Assembly (NCBI GenBank): GCA_051294375.1 | Contig: JBJCIZ010000009.1 | Location: forward strand, 24,701-88,700 | Direction: 5' to 3' | From: Paraspadella gotoi | Lineage: Eukaryota; Chaetognatha | DNA: 64,000 bases | Shown here: positions 11,760 to 22,645 of the stretch, piece by piece | How the letters are laid out: every line of letters starts with the position of its first letter | Numbering within the stretch: the stretch's first letter is position 1 | Notes under the pieces: model-generated | The model's input: the letters and a program-made list of their open reading frames with translations, nothing else | What the model was told of the DNA's origin: nothing | The model's database searches: none | Made by a program: the position numbers and the translations under genes

Positions 11760-11761
11760 CT

Positions 11762-12568
11762 AATATCTTGGCTTAAGGATTAAATATTTAAAATCCCTTA
11801 GAGAGTTTTATTTGTATAACCAAATCATAGTTTCTTATAAAATCTGTAATTTGGTCAAGGACGATTTGGCTTAAAAAAACTAATAGTCTTTCGTAATAAT
11901 AATTTTTTAACCTTATTTATAAACCACAACAAAAAATTTAGTAATAAGGTTATTAATAGCTTTATTTTGTATGCTGGCTGAATAACATATCATTTTTTTC
12001 TAAAAATCCTGATTTTTTAAAACCGGAAGTGGTACGACGCAAAAACTGGCATTCAGGGAAATTTATTATTGTGTTATTGTTTTCTCCACTAAATTTGGAA
12101 CAAGAAACTTTGCAGGTATCAGGAACTTTCAAAAATGCATGGTATTTCTGGGAGCTCTAATGGACAGACGGACAGCGTTTTTTTGTTTAAAATTTAAAGC
12201 CAAAACATGTCCCTATGTAAAAATAAAAATCATTGTAAATGAATAAATAAACTTTGTTTTTCTCTAAATCTACAAAAACAACGAAACGAAAGGAAATTAA
12301 CACAATGTTTAATATATCATAATATGATGTTCTTAGATAATATAAGTGACTTACCGACAAGATTTTGGGGGGGGGGACCGATGGACCAACAAAGTTGATT
12401 ATAGAGTCGAAAGCAGACCCGAATAAAAATCTCAGTAATTTTGGATCGCTTTAGCTTCTTTGTGACGGCGTCGTCATTGTCTGCATCGGCGTCACACTTT
12501 TTTATTATGTAAAAAGTGGAGATGGAGTCACCCTTTTTCTCTAAGGGTACAGCTGGCTCAAGCGGCTA
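11762..12568. other. Intergenic or intron, no gene seen
   Basis: AT-rich, with a G11 run near 12370. It separates the minus-strand gene from the plus-strand BEL/Pao element and may include 5' exons of the former and 5' leader of the latter. I could not identify either. Confidence 0.4.
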
Positions 12569-13268
12569 AAAAGACAAGACTGCCTCTACTGCTAAAGTTC
12601 ACATCGTCCAAGCTACTGCAGATCCTAAGGCCAAACAACCTTCAGCATCTGCAGAAACTCCAACTCCAGCGGCCAAGGAACCTCAGAAACCAGCTGGCAG
12701 AAAACCGAAGCAGCAGCAGTCAGGGAAGCAGCTGGTGGATAAGGAAGCCAAGGAATTCAAGTCTGGATCCGGAATCCCAGACTCCACTGCTGCAACAAAA
12801 AGATCATCCTGTCAGGCATTTAATTCAGATCATGCTGTTATTGAATGCTCATTGTTCAAATCTAAGTCATTGCCTGAACGAGTTTTTCAGATGAGCACCG
12901 AAAGCTGCTATAGATGCTTACGGCGTGGGCATATGCAACCAGATTGTCAGGCCAAGACCGTGTGTAATACCTGCAATTCGGACCAACACACTCTTCTACA
13001 TCGGAATGTTGTTCCTCAGCCTCGAGTTACCAGTGCTACAGCACAGGTGGCGTCATCCCCAGCCTACCGTCCTATTGTTGCAATTCGTGCAAAGGGTCCA
13101 GACAAGGTAACAGAAGTTTATGCTTTACTGGATTCTGGCAGTAATTGGACCTTGTGTTCAAGGAGGCTGGTAGAGGAGTCGGATTTGAAGACTCTTCTGT
13201 GGAGATTCAGGTGGCCACTCTTGATACCATTAAAGGTGGTGAGAGAGATCAGGTCGATTTTGTTTTAG
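12569..13268 (+). pseudogene. BEL/Pao gag C-terminus and protease start
   Basis: An open frame of 233 codons. It has a Pro/Ala/Lys-rich linker, then CQAFNSDHAVIEC and CYRCLRRGHMQPDC (the second fits CX2CX4HX4C), then CNTCNSDQHTLLH. It continues into the protease active-site motif LLDSGSNWTLCS. In intact elements gag and pol form one polyprotein. Here the frame breaks soon after the protease motif (stop at 13266-13268). Confidence 0.85.
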
Positions 13269-13411
13269 AGTCTTCACGAGTTGGATAGAAATGAAATTTA
13301 TGTGATAATTGATACTGATCTCAGCACACTTATTATGGCAAAGTTGAAGATAATGTTGGTTTAGGAAGGCCGCCTTCTAAAGCAGAAGGCTGGAGCTCCA
13401 ACCAATCTGAT

Positions 13412-14636
13412 ATGAAAGATATTAAAGATGATCAACAGCAAGCTGTTTCGATGAGCTCCTCTGAGTGTGAGCCAGTAGATCAATGTCAATCTATTGTGAA
13501 CTTACAAAGAGGTGGCAAGTCCGGACTTACAGCATTGCGCACCTTGTGGGGTTGGGTAGTGACTGGAAGGGGATCTGATACTGGCCCAGTCATGTCTGCC
13601 TTTATCACCCTGGATAACGAAGCACTGACTTGTCGGCTAGACTGTTGTTTCAGGTGGGATTTTGGAGACTCACCTCATGAAGGAAGGTCAGTCCCGTGAA
13701 GACATTGAAGCAGAAAAGATCTTCAGAGATTTGATTGAATTATTTGATGGTCATTTTTGCTTGGCTTTTCCATGGAAAGGTGGCAGAAAGGCTGCTGCAA
13801 TGAATCTGGCAAAAGTCAATCAAGCCATGGCGATTTGCCGTGCTAAGAGGGGCCACGCCAACTTGATCCAAGACCCTGAAGCTTTTGAGACTGTAAACGG
13901 GTGATGAATGGCTGAGGGATGGAGTAGCTTCTGAACCTTCAGAAGTTGATGACCCCCTTCAGCCATCTGGACAATGCCAGTGGTACTTGTACAAAGACCT
14001 GATAAGCCTGGAAAGGTCAGGATCTGCCATGACGCAAAGGCTGAAGTTCGTGGAATAAGCCTGAACAGTCAGCTCATGGCGGGCCAGATCTGACCAGTAT
14101 ATTGGTGGGAATCCTCCTGAGATTCCGGGAGAAGCCCATTGTGCTCATGTCAGATGTGAAAGGATTCTTTCACCAGGTGAAGGTTTCCCCACCTGACACT
14201 GAGGCCCTAATATTTGCATTTTGGCATAATTCTGAGGTTTTTAAACCCAGGATCCTGAAGGCCTTGGTGACAGTGTTTGGATTGAACCTTCCCATCTGCA
14301 TGCGCTTTTGTTGTTAAGTATTTGGCCGATCTTCCTCGTGAGATAAACCACCCTGTCACAATTTAAGCGGTTAAACGGGACCTTTATGTTGATATGAATG
14401 GACAGAATTCTGTCCAAGATGCAATACAAACTTCACAAGAACTGACGGGAATGTTTGCTGCTGGAGGCTGTGACCTACTCAAGTGGCGATCCAATCATCC
14501 CGAGGTTCGGCGTGCCATTGGCGATTGTGGGCCATCAAGTCCTGAGGAGGTCCTGGATCCTGACAAGCTGGTGGGCAAAGCCCTCGGTATAGCCTTCGAT
14601 TGAGGGATAGATGATTTTGTCTTTAATGTTGGTCAC
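13412..14636 (+). pseudogene. BEL/Pao reverse transcriptase, N-terminal part
   Basis: Fragments in two or three frames match the BEL RT. LKEGQS..DIEAEKIF lies at about 13670. RPDKPGKVRICHDAK and SLNSQLMAG lie at about 13990-14085, and VLMSDVKGFFHQVKV at about 14140-14180. KWRSNHPEVRRAI follows the palm. The catalytic box, normally YVDD, reads YVDM at 14385-14396, so one metal-binding Asp is lost. Together with the frameshifts this marks a dead enzyme. The frame reaches the MITE at ..DDFVFNVGH (14607-14636). Confidence 0.8.
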
Positions 14637-15472
14637 TAAGGCGTAGTAAAATTCCTAAATTTAACTTTAATTAAAATTCTAAAAGTAAGGAACGAACAAC
14701 ATTATACTAATAAACAATTATATAATAAAAAAATTTATAATAAATTTTACAATTTACGTAGTAGGCCATATTTATACTAATACTAATCCAATAAATGTTA
14801 AAATTTCAAAACAGTTTTTTCTAAGATTTTTTTGCAGATTTGGATTCGTCATAAAAAGTTTATAAAAAGAAATATAACTCTTCTTGATTTTGAGATGAAA
14901 CGAAAAATTTGTTGTAATAGCAATTTTTATTTTTATTATTGTACATGTTTCGACTCTTAGTGTTACGAGTCTTCATCAGCAAGACTCGTAACACTAAGAG
15001 TCGAAACATGTACAATAATAAAAATAAAAATTGCTATTACAACAAATTTTTCGTTTCATCTCTAAACTATTTTAAATAGCAAAAAAGAAAGTCAAAATAC
15101 AAAACTATTTTTGAAAAATTCCTTCATTAAGTTGGTCAAAAATTAGAAAAAGCTATATTTTAAGCTGAAAATTAACTTTTTATATATTAAATATATTTTT
15201 TTTAATTTTTAACCCACTTAATGAAAGAATTTTTAAAAATAATTTATATTTTCTTTTATCAACTTTTGACGAGGAATTCAAATCTGCAATCAAAGTTAAA
15301 AAAGCCTATTTTGAAATTTTATATATATATAAATATATAAATATAGCCTACTGCGAAAATTAAAAAACATAAATTTAATTTTTTTTATAAATTAATGTTC
15401 ACTGATGGTATGTTGTTCATAATTGACTTTTAGAATTTTCGTATGTAACTTTCACTACGCCTTATTGGTCAC
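14629..15472. mobile_element. 828-bp MITE (14637-15464) with perfect 8-bp target duplication
   Basis: Termini are TAAGGCGTAGT (14637-14647) and ACTACGCCTTA (15454-15464), an 11-bp perfect inverted repeat with weaker pairing beyond it. TTGGTCAC flanks both sides (14629-14636 and 15465-15472). Removing the element with one TSD copy restores the BEL reading frame exactly (..FNVGH/LKEGELVKTKW..). An 8-bp TSD is typical of hAT elements, so a hAT-type non-autonomous element is likely. No transposase is encoded. A relative lies at 44929-45335. Confidence 0.9.
14892..15062. repeat. Near-perfect 171-bp palindrome with hammerhead-like core
   Basis: 82-nt arms 14892-14973 and 14981-15062 are exact reverse complements around a 7-nt loop (14974-14980). 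On the minus strand the centre reads CTGATGA (14979-14973), then a GACTC/GAGTC stem, then GAAA (14951-14948). That is the order of the conserved hammerhead ribozyme core. The upstream arm can supply helix III and a second GACTC/GAGTC stem. An extra A follows CTGATGA, so the fit is imperfect. The related MITE at 44929 lacks this insert, which may therefore be a nested element. Confidence 0.85.
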
Positions 15473-15838
15473 CTTAAGGAGGGGGAATTGGTCAAGACCA
15501 AGTGGCAGTTATTAGGAGTTGTTGCATCCCTCTACGACCCACTGGGGATTGTCTCTCCCCTTCCCCTCTTTTCCAGGCGCATTCTTCAGCGTTTGTGCGA
15601 GAAAGGGTGTGACTGGGATGATCCCCTCCCTGAAGATGAACTTCAAAAATTTGTAGAGTGGAGAGAATCCTTGAGTAGCATTGAGTCAGTGTGGCTCATT
15701 GGGTTTGGAGAAGTTGTCGACAGGCAGCTCCACCTGTTGGGTGATACCATGAAGCATATGGTGCAGTGGGCTAGGTCCGATCTGCTGATACCCAGGGAAA
15801 TGTCCATTTGGCTTTCTTGGAGTCGCGGTCGAGGGTAG
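15473..15838 (+). pseudogene. BEL/Pao RT thumb / connection region
   Basis: After the MITE the frame resumes with KTKWQLLGVVASLYDPLGIV and RRILQRLCEKGCDWDDPLP, both typical of the region that follows the palm in BEL/Pao pol. It then breaks. The following bases (about 15835-15950) retain a trace of RNase H (RVAPFNQRNKAVEE, LELSAVEV) before an apparent deletion. Confidence 0.8.
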
Positions 15839-15983
15839 CTCCCTTTAACCAGAGAAATAAGGCAGTAGAGGAGACGCTTTCATGTCTTGAACTAAGTGCT
15901 GTGGAAGTTATTCTTTGCAGAAGTGAAGAAGTTTTCGATTTCAAAGGCTAATATGAGACGAGATTTGGTCAGGGTGTTCTCCG

Positions 15984-16280
15984 TTGAGAAAGCTAGACCC
16001 CTTTGTTGATCATGCCAGCACCCTTAGGGTTGGCGGCAGGCTTGACAGGGCAGAAGAGGACTTCCAGACAAAACACCCATGGATTTTACCGGCCTCACAT
16101 CTTGTCAGAGATTTGATGCAGAAGAAAGATGAAGAGTTGGCCCATGGAGGTGTGGAGGCGACTTTGGCTCATCTTTGGCAGAATTATTGGATTATTGGGG
16201 CACGCACAGCTATGAGATCAGTCCGTTGGCATTGCTTCCAATGTTGTAAAGATGGCTCCACTTCTTGCCGATAGTGTGAC
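15984..16280 (+). pseudogene. BEL/Pao integrase zinc finger (H2C2)
   Basis: The frame shows STLRVGGRLDRAEEDFQTKH, HPWILPASHLVRDLM, then HGGVEATLAHLWQNYWI and CFQC. This is the usual His-His-Cys-Cys layout in front of the integrase core. It is joined to the next segment by a frame change near 16250. Confidence 0.85.
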
Positions 16281-16944
16281 GCCGGGTCACCCTTTCCTCT
16301 CTACTGGAGTTGATATCTTTGGCCCTTTTACCATCAGATTGGGCCATCGAGGCAGTGGCAAAAGATGGGTAGCGCTCTTTACCTATCTCCGCACTCAAGC
16401 TGTGCACTTGGAGGACGGACAGCTTTATCTTGGCATTGTTGCGTTTAATGCGCTGCGGCCAGGAGTTTGTCACATCTTCTCAGATTGCGGCACCAACTTC
16501 AAGGGTGCGAATCGTGAGTTGACAGAAGAGTTAGAGAGATGCCGAGCATGTCTGGCTGAAGTTGTGCGGTTTTCGTGGCGCTTTAATGCACCACAGGTGA
16601 GGCACCAAGGCGAAGCGTGGGAAAGACTTGTTAGATCATGTAAGGAGGCAATGTGGTTTGCCCTTGATTGGAGAGGATTCCACAACCTCCGGCCCAAGGT
16701 TTTTACTACCCTTGTGGCTGTGGTCGGGGGTATTCTCAATCGGCGCCCTATCACTAGGACGTCTGGAGACCCTGGAGACCCTTTGGCCCTTACCCCCAAT
16801 CTACTTTATCCTGGAGTTCCTGCTCTCTCTTCTTCAGAGATTGTGCCGCTAGGTGAGGCTGGAGATGCTCACAGGCGAGTTTTGAAGCAGTTGAAGAGCC
16901 TCGTGGATTCCTTCTGGAAGAGATGGAGAATAAGGTACCTCTGA
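16252..16944 (+). pseudogene. BEL/Pao integrase catalytic core
   Basis: An open frame of 230 codons with the three acidic residues of a DDE integrase: D in GVDIFGPF (near 16312), D in FSDCGTNF (near 16480) and E in GEAWERLV (near 16610). HLEDGQLYLGIVAFNALR and VVGGILNRRPIT also match BEL integrases. Length and motifs are near complete, but the surrounding frames are broken, so it is not expected to be expressed as part of a working pol. Confidence 0.85.
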
Positions 16945-17438
16945 GATTTGCAGCAAAGACAGAAATGGTTGGCTTCAAGATGAAGTCTCAAAGTAGGAGA
17001 TTTGGTCCTTGTTGTTAATGATACAGTACCAAGTGATTGTTGGAACATGGCAATCGTCACCAAGACTCTTCCTACAGATGGTTGGTCCGGAAGGAAGTCC
17101 TTCAGACAGCCTCTGGAAAGCGCCTTCACCAAGACTGGACGGGTTTGGTGCTTTTAGAGGCAGATGAAGAGGATGCAACAGCTGATGAAACAACTCAGGT
17201 CACTGAAGCCAGCGACGTTGATGCTGCAACTGAACCAGCAATAGACGAAGATGCGTTGCAAGCTCCTCCGGGCGGTCAGCAGATGGAGGGGGAAGTGCCT
17301 TCATCCCAAGTGGCAGAAGCACCTCAACCACGGAAGTACTGGCGACCTCGCAAGCAACGTCCGCCCCCCCTTGATCATGCTTGGTTAGATCAGCCCGGGC
17401 AGCTAAGGAGCTGTCGTAACAGGTCGGATATTGATTAA
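16920..17438 (+). pseudogene. BEL/Pao pol C-terminal region
   Basis: Broken frames carry FWKRWRIRYL, QQRQKW and VGDLVLVVNDTVPSDCWNM, matching the WWxxYL..RxKW..GDLVLV pattern downstream of BEL integrases. An acidic and Pro-rich tail frame runs to the stop near 17438. Premature stops separate the pieces. Confidence 0.7.
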
Positions 17439-17925
17439 TTGATATTAAGGTCAAGATAAAAACCGAGTTTGTCATTTATTGGAACTGTTTATTTGCTATG
17501 CTGCTCGTGTTGCTGACCTGATTAATTTAATTTAGGTTCCGGTCAAGATTTGGTAAATTTACCTGGCTTTGAATTGGACTCAAAATTTTGAATACCGGAT
17601 CCTTGGTTGTATTATGTTTTAATTTAATTAGCGACATAGTATATATTTTGTTATTGCATAGAACTATTGACTTGTAAGTTTCTGAGTCAGGAACTTGTCT
17701 GTAGCATGCTAAACTTGTTTTTAGTTTAAATTTGATTAAACCCTTTTATTTGAATCTAAGAACTAGGTTAACTATATTTAATTTAAATTAAGTTTAATTT
17801 AATTTGAATTTAATTCCGATACTAATTATTTTTTCTTTAATAACAGATTTGAACTTTCTTTCAGCTCAGTATAAATTTATTTGAAATATTTGAAATTTGG
17901 AAACTTTTTTTTTGTTTGAGCAGCT
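17439..17925. other. AT-rich stretch downstream of BEL/Pao
   Basis: No ORF. If the element kept a 3' LTR it should lie here, but I found no matching copy upstream of 12569. It contains several ATTTAATTTAAATT-like runs near 17740-17820. Confidence 0.4.
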
Positions 17926-18203
17926 CTCTCATCCGATTCCCGAGGTGATCAGGCGCGTAGGTCAAGTGGACCCGCGGAACTCCGGCGCGCCCCGAATTCG
18001 AAAAGGCTCGAATGGAGGGTGTTTTGACGGTCGTGGCGGCCGACGCGAGCGTTCCGCGCGCGAATAAAGTTCAACGTCCGCGGGAGTCACGCGCGGACGA
18101 CATCGCGATCGAGACGGCCCAAATAATAGGAAAAGTTTTACAACTGATTCAGTCGCGAAGAAAGGGGGAAAAAGGGGGACAATGGTATCCGTCTTATTTT
18201 TAA
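17926..18203 (+). other. CpG-rich block with a 63-codon ORF
   Basis: An abrupt change from AT-rich to GC/CpG-rich sequence at about 17926-18125 (GCGCGC and CGCG repeated, CCGCGGAACTCCGGCGCGCC). A short ORF (18012-18203) begins MEGVLTVVAADASVPRAN and ends GGQWYPSYF. I do not recognise it. It could be a CpG-island exon or the edge of another LTR. The flanks return to AT-rich on both sides. Confidence 0.35.
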
Positions 18204-19650
18204 CTTTAGCAATGTTTTAGAGAGAGAAAGTCGTTGCCTCTAGAACGTTCAACGTTTTTAACATCTCGCCGTTGGGGTTTATTTTTATTGATTTTATACG
18301 CACGTTTTTATATATTTTAACCTCGAAATTAAAGAATTAATTTCACACCTCGTTTTTATGAAACAAACATTTTATCTCCGTTTATCGTCGCCAATTGTTT
18401 GTTGACAAATAAACTCGCCAACCTGTTCCAAAACTGAACGTTATTTAAATAAGAACTAAAGTCAGCCAACGTGATCGAGACTACAGAGGCACAACACTAT
18501 TTTTAATAAGCTTCTTTTTTTTTTTTGTATCTTTAGAAATAGTCTCCCTTTACTTGCTTCACGTCTCACGCTCATGTTATGTCTACTACAATAAATATTA
18601 CTAAATTTACATTCTTCGAATCTCTATAAATAAATAGCAAGTCAGAAAACACTAGCTCGCTCACGGCGTTACGGTAAAATCCTCAATAATGTATGTATGT
18701 TTTCTATGTATGTACTCATTCGCTAAAGTTTAACCGTGTCCAAAATACATTGTACTGTAACTACTTATTTTCTATTCTATGTCGTGGCTTTCCGAAGAAT
18801 GATATGATAAATTTTTTCACAAAACGCTTAATTAATTTGTTAAAAATAGTTGTATAGTTGTATCGTTGTAATTGCCATGTATTTGCGGAAAATATTATTT
18901 TAATATGCAGTATTTCTAATTACACCATTTAAGTAGTAACACTGACCTGATGACCATAAATCTAAGCGACTACTGGCGCCGCCTTTTGTTTTTAAAGAAA
19001 TCTTATAAACTATAAGGAATAAATGACATGATAAGTAAAAAGAAAAGTAATGCGGCGCAACACCTTGGAATAACCGTTCCTTGTTTCTTTATTTGTCGGA
19101 AATCTCACGTTAAAGCGTCCAAAACGGGCTGAAAGTCGAACTCTCAATAAGGCAGGAGTGAGAAAGAATCTCACGCTCATTTTAAAAATATTATGCTTGA
19201 GAAAAGGTAGCGGAAAACACAGATTCTTTTTTTTTGTAATCCAAATATGAACACGGAGAAAGTTTATTAATCAAAAAAATAAAATGTTTTATTATAGTAA
19301 AGCGATCGAAACTGGTCTCTGGGTTATACAAGCGATATCTTTTTAGTCAGATTCGCAAAGTTCACGCGGAATCTCAGTTCACGCGAACTTTCACATGAAC
19401 CTGAAAGACCCAAACAGACGAGCGGAGATCCCTCACAAATCCTTTTCTTTTTTTCACCGCAAAGCCTTCACGCGGCTCACGATCTTTCACAAGATTCTTT
19501 TGCTTCGGTGACACGGAAAAAACTTTGGCAGAAGAAAGAGAGAGAGAGAATCTCACAAACAAAGGAGCATCGAGTGTGAGAGAAATTTGATGGGCATTAC
19601 GGTATTACGGCATTTAGAAATGCTGTGAATATTTTCTTACTTCGTAAAAA
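18204..19650. other. Intergenic, no gene seen
   Basis: Mixed AT-rich sequence with no recognisable gene. Several TTCACGCG-like words recur at 19365-19480 (CGCGGAATCTCAGTTCACGCG and similar). Confidence 0.4.
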
Positions 19651-19654
19651 ATAT

Positions 19655-20025
19655 ACTCTGTCTCTCTTTCTTTTTCTATCTTTATTTCTCATTTACTATC
19701 ATCTTTCGTTGTCTTTTATTGTTTCATTCTTTTCTCTTTCTCTTTTTCTGTCTTTCTTTCTTGCTGCTTCTCTCTTTCTCTCTTTCTTTCTTTCTCTTTC
19801 TCTCTATCTCTCTCTGTCACTCTCTCTCTAGCACGTACAACCCTACACGCCATCTCGCGGCCGCAGAAACAACACACAACAAAAAAAGGGCGGGACGGCG
19901 GAAGAATCCATTGCAACCAAAACGAGAGACATAAAGAGGAGAAAAAAGTTCCACTAATGAAGCAATAAAACTCAAATGAACCATTTTCTCTTTTTTTTTC
20001 TGTTATGTTGCTTGCTCTCTCTCAC

Positions 20026-20096
<71 letters not shown>

Positions 20097-20227
20097 ATCT
20101 TTCTTTCTTTCTTTCTCGCTTTATATTTTTTCTCTCTCTTTCTCTATCTCTCTATCTTTTTTTGTCTTGCTTTCTTTCTTTTTCTGTCTTTCTCTTACTG
20201 TTTCTCTCTCTTTCTCTATCTCTCTTT

Positions 20228-20276
<49 letters not shown>

Positions 20277-20475
20277 CTCTCTCTATCTCTCTCTCTCTCT
20301 CTCTCTCTGTTTCTCTCTCTATCTCTCTCTCTTTCATTCTTTCTTTTTCTTTTTTTCTCCATCTCTTTTCATCACACCCCCTGTCTCTCTCATTCCCCCT
20401 CCCACAGACTCTCTCTGTCTCTGTCTTTATTTCTCTCACCCCCTCTCTCTCTCCCTCTCTCCTCTCCTTCTTTAA
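19655..20475. repeat. Long pyrimidine microsatellite: (TTTC)n and (CT)n
   Basis: Two tracts (about 19655-19830 and 20005-20475) separated by ~175 bases of mixed sequence. 20028-20115 is nearly pure TTTC; 20225-20335 is nearly pure CT. Long open frames here encode only Ser/Leu/Phe runs and are repeat artefacts. Such mirror-symmetric purine/pyrimidine tracts can form triplex (H-DNA). Confidence 0.95.
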
Positions 20476-20699
20476 GTCTCTCCCCGCAACCAGACCAACA
20501 ACAACGACAACAACAACCAGACCAACATCTCAAACGGAAAAAAAAAATTCATTCCTTAATCACACGATTAAGAAGCCACAGCAAACATAGAGATTAATTC
20601 AGCGTAAATAAAAGACGTTTAGTTATGTAATTAACTTTTATTTAAAAAATATTTTTTTCAAGTCGTTATATCATTTCATTAATTCTGTTTTCTCTCATT

Positions 20700-20890
20700 C
20701 CTCTTTGGCTCTTTTCATTAACTCTCCTTTTCTTTTTCCTCTCTCTCTCTCTCCTCTCTCTTTTTTCTCCCTTCTATACTCTCTTCTTCTCCCTCTCCAT
20801 TTTTCTCTTCCCTCTCTCTCTCCTCTCCTCCTCCCCCCGCCCCTTCAACCCCCTCCTCACCCGCCCCCTCTTTCACCCTCTTCCCGACCC
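20700..20890. repeat. C/T-rich imperfect tract
   Basis: Pyrimidine-rich on the plus strand (CTCTCTCTCTCCTCTC, then CCTCCTCCCCCCGCCCC). No gene. The following ~210 bases (20891-21104) are unremarkable. Confidence 0.85.
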
Positions 20891-21104
20891 CACGATTTCT
20901 GCAAATCCAGATTCTCCACACAAAAAAATCCTTTCATTTCCGATCACAGATCACTGACGACTTTTTTTAGATTCACAACCTTTTTTCACGCACTCACGCC
21001 ATCCACCGCATTAACCACCGAGTCCACACAACGTCCACAAAACGCCAACGACTCCTCCAACCACATCTCCCTCCACGCCCACTAACAAGTAAACGTTCAC
21101 AAAC

Positions 21105-21365
21105 ATTTGCTCTAAGTTCACCCAGCCTATAAGCATGACTCCTTCAGTCGTGACCCGGTGGATCATCGAGTAAAACCATCAGCTCATGACTGGAATCGAT
21201 CCCCATTGGTACCTCCCCTACGGAAAGCGTGAGGACGGTCGTAAACCGCCTTGGGGGTCCTAGAAAACTACCACGCCTGTTTCTAAGCCCAGGACCCGTT
21301 CCATGGCTGCTAGAGGGGGTTAAAGAAGTTGCGGATAGCACTCTTCAGCCCCACTTAGCGCCTCA
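21105..21365 (+). mobile_element. tRNA-related SINE, copy 1
   Basis: Shares with five other copies the order CCTATAAGCATGAC, then TGACCCGGTGG, then the A-box-like region (GGATCATCGAGTAAA), then a weak B box, then GGAAGCGTGAGGACGG, AGCCCAGGACCC and CTCTTCAGCCC. The head has the spacing of a tRNA Pol III promoter. This copy has lost part of the B box (GGAATCGATCCCC at 21190-21202). Confidence 0.7.
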
Positions 21366-21720
21366 AATCCACAAACTCATTTACCACCACGCCTTCCACG
21401 TTACCCACAAAAACCACCAAAAATCCCTCTACGCCCACAACACGACCACCACCTTCGAGAACCACCTTTCACCTCATCTAAAACCTCGCGACCTGAAAAG
21501 CGAACGAATCCAGATGAAGCCAATTTCAGGCGACGACGATAACGACGTTTATGACGATGACGATGACGACCATGATTATGATGATGACAAAGATGATGAC
21601 ATTTACGATGAAGATTTTGATGACGATGAACACGATTACGACGATGACGACGATAACGACGTTTATGATGATGATGACGACGACGATGACAAATTAGAAT
21701 TTTGTATATTATGCTTATGA
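21366..21720 (+). other. Open frame ending in a (GAY)n aspartate repeat
   Basis: An ORF continues from the SINE tail into about 60 Asp-rich residues produced by GAC/GAT repeats (21530-21700). It ends KLEFCILCL at 21720. I see no splice or start evidence that it is a real protein. It is most simply a degenerate GAY microsatellite read in its open frame. Confidence 0.4.
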
Positions 21721-21964
21721 AATAAATAATATAATAAAATAATAAAATAAATCATTGTCATAACATGAGTCAGTTTTTAAAGGTATGAGCATTAAATTTT
21801 GTTTAAGAATTAATGGCTTTTATTAAAATTAAGGTCTTTTTTGTATCAAAATGAATGACTTTCTTTTCTCTATACTCTCCCCTTAAGAGATGAATCTTTT
21901 TCTCATAACTAATCGTCTCCTTAAAAACGGTCGCCTCCGAGGAGGCTAAGTGCTCGAAAAATGG

Positions 21965-21968
<4 letters not shown>

Positions 21969-22030
<62 letters not shown>
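21969..22030. repeat. (GA)n microsatellite
   Basis: About 31 uninterrupted GA units. The flanks (21730-21968 and 22031-22354) are AT-rich and gene-free. Confidence 0.98.
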
Positions 22031-22033
<3 letters not shown>

Positions 22034-22354
22034 AGCGACCGTCGAGTGTAGAAAACGACTTTGTCATTGGGTTTTGGTTATATGGTTTGTTTGTTGACTG
22101 TTTACAACTTTACATACATATATAGTAGATTAATTACAGATTAGTGATAAAAATTTAAAATATAAATATAAAATATAAATCCAATAGTTTAAATATAATT
22201 AATCATTAAAACGGTTAACGGTTGATTAATTAAACATATACGTTCGAGGAATGTCATGAGGAAATAGTATAAAATTCTTGTTCAGTTCAAAAACTATTTT
22301 GAGCAAAACTAAATTTAAATTAAGTTATCCTTATTTAAGTTAACTTAAGTTTAG

Positions 22355-22645
22355 AAAAGGGGGAAGAGGAGGATGAGGAGAAGGAAGAGAAGGAAGAGAA
22401 GGACGAGGAAGAGGAGAGGGAAGAGGAAGAGGAGAAAGAGAGAAGGAGGATGAGGAGAAGGAAGAGCAGGAGGAGAAGGACGAGGAGGAGGAAGAGGAAG
22501 AGGAGAAAGAGAGAAGGAGGATGAGGAGAAGGAAGAGGAGGAGGAGAAGGACGAGGACGAGGAGGAGGAAGAGGAGAAAGAGAGAAGGAGAATGAGGAGA
22601 AGGAAGAGGAGGAGGAGAATGAGGATGAGGAGAATCGAGGCCAGA
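22355..22645. repeat. Purine minisatellite (GGA/GAA units)
   Basis: All-purine plus strand apart from T in GATGAGG. A ~75-bp higher-order unit (GAGAAAGAGAGAAGGAGGATGAGGAGAAGGAAG, broken here for length) repeats about four times. It can form a triplex. No gene. Confidence 0.93.

Larger units (their letters stand above)
12569..17438 (+). mobile_element. Degenerate BEL/Pao LTR retrotransposon (gag-pol remnant)
   Basis: Domains appear in BEL/Pao order on the plus strand: zinc-knuckle gag, aspartic protease, reverse transcriptase, Pao connection region, a trace of RNase H, H2C2 zinc finger, integrase core and a C-terminal DUF5641-like region. Frames shift repeatedly and in-frame stops occur. Most of RNase H (about 15840-15980) appears deleted. 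I did not find convincing flanking LTRs. A MITE (14637-15464) interrupts the RT/connection boundary. This copy cannot move by itself. Confidence 0.9.

Noticed and set aside
20005-20590. Long plus-strand frames over the (TTTC)/(CT) tract
   Set aside because: They encode only Ser/Leu/Phe and follow from repeats without stop codons; no start or splice context.
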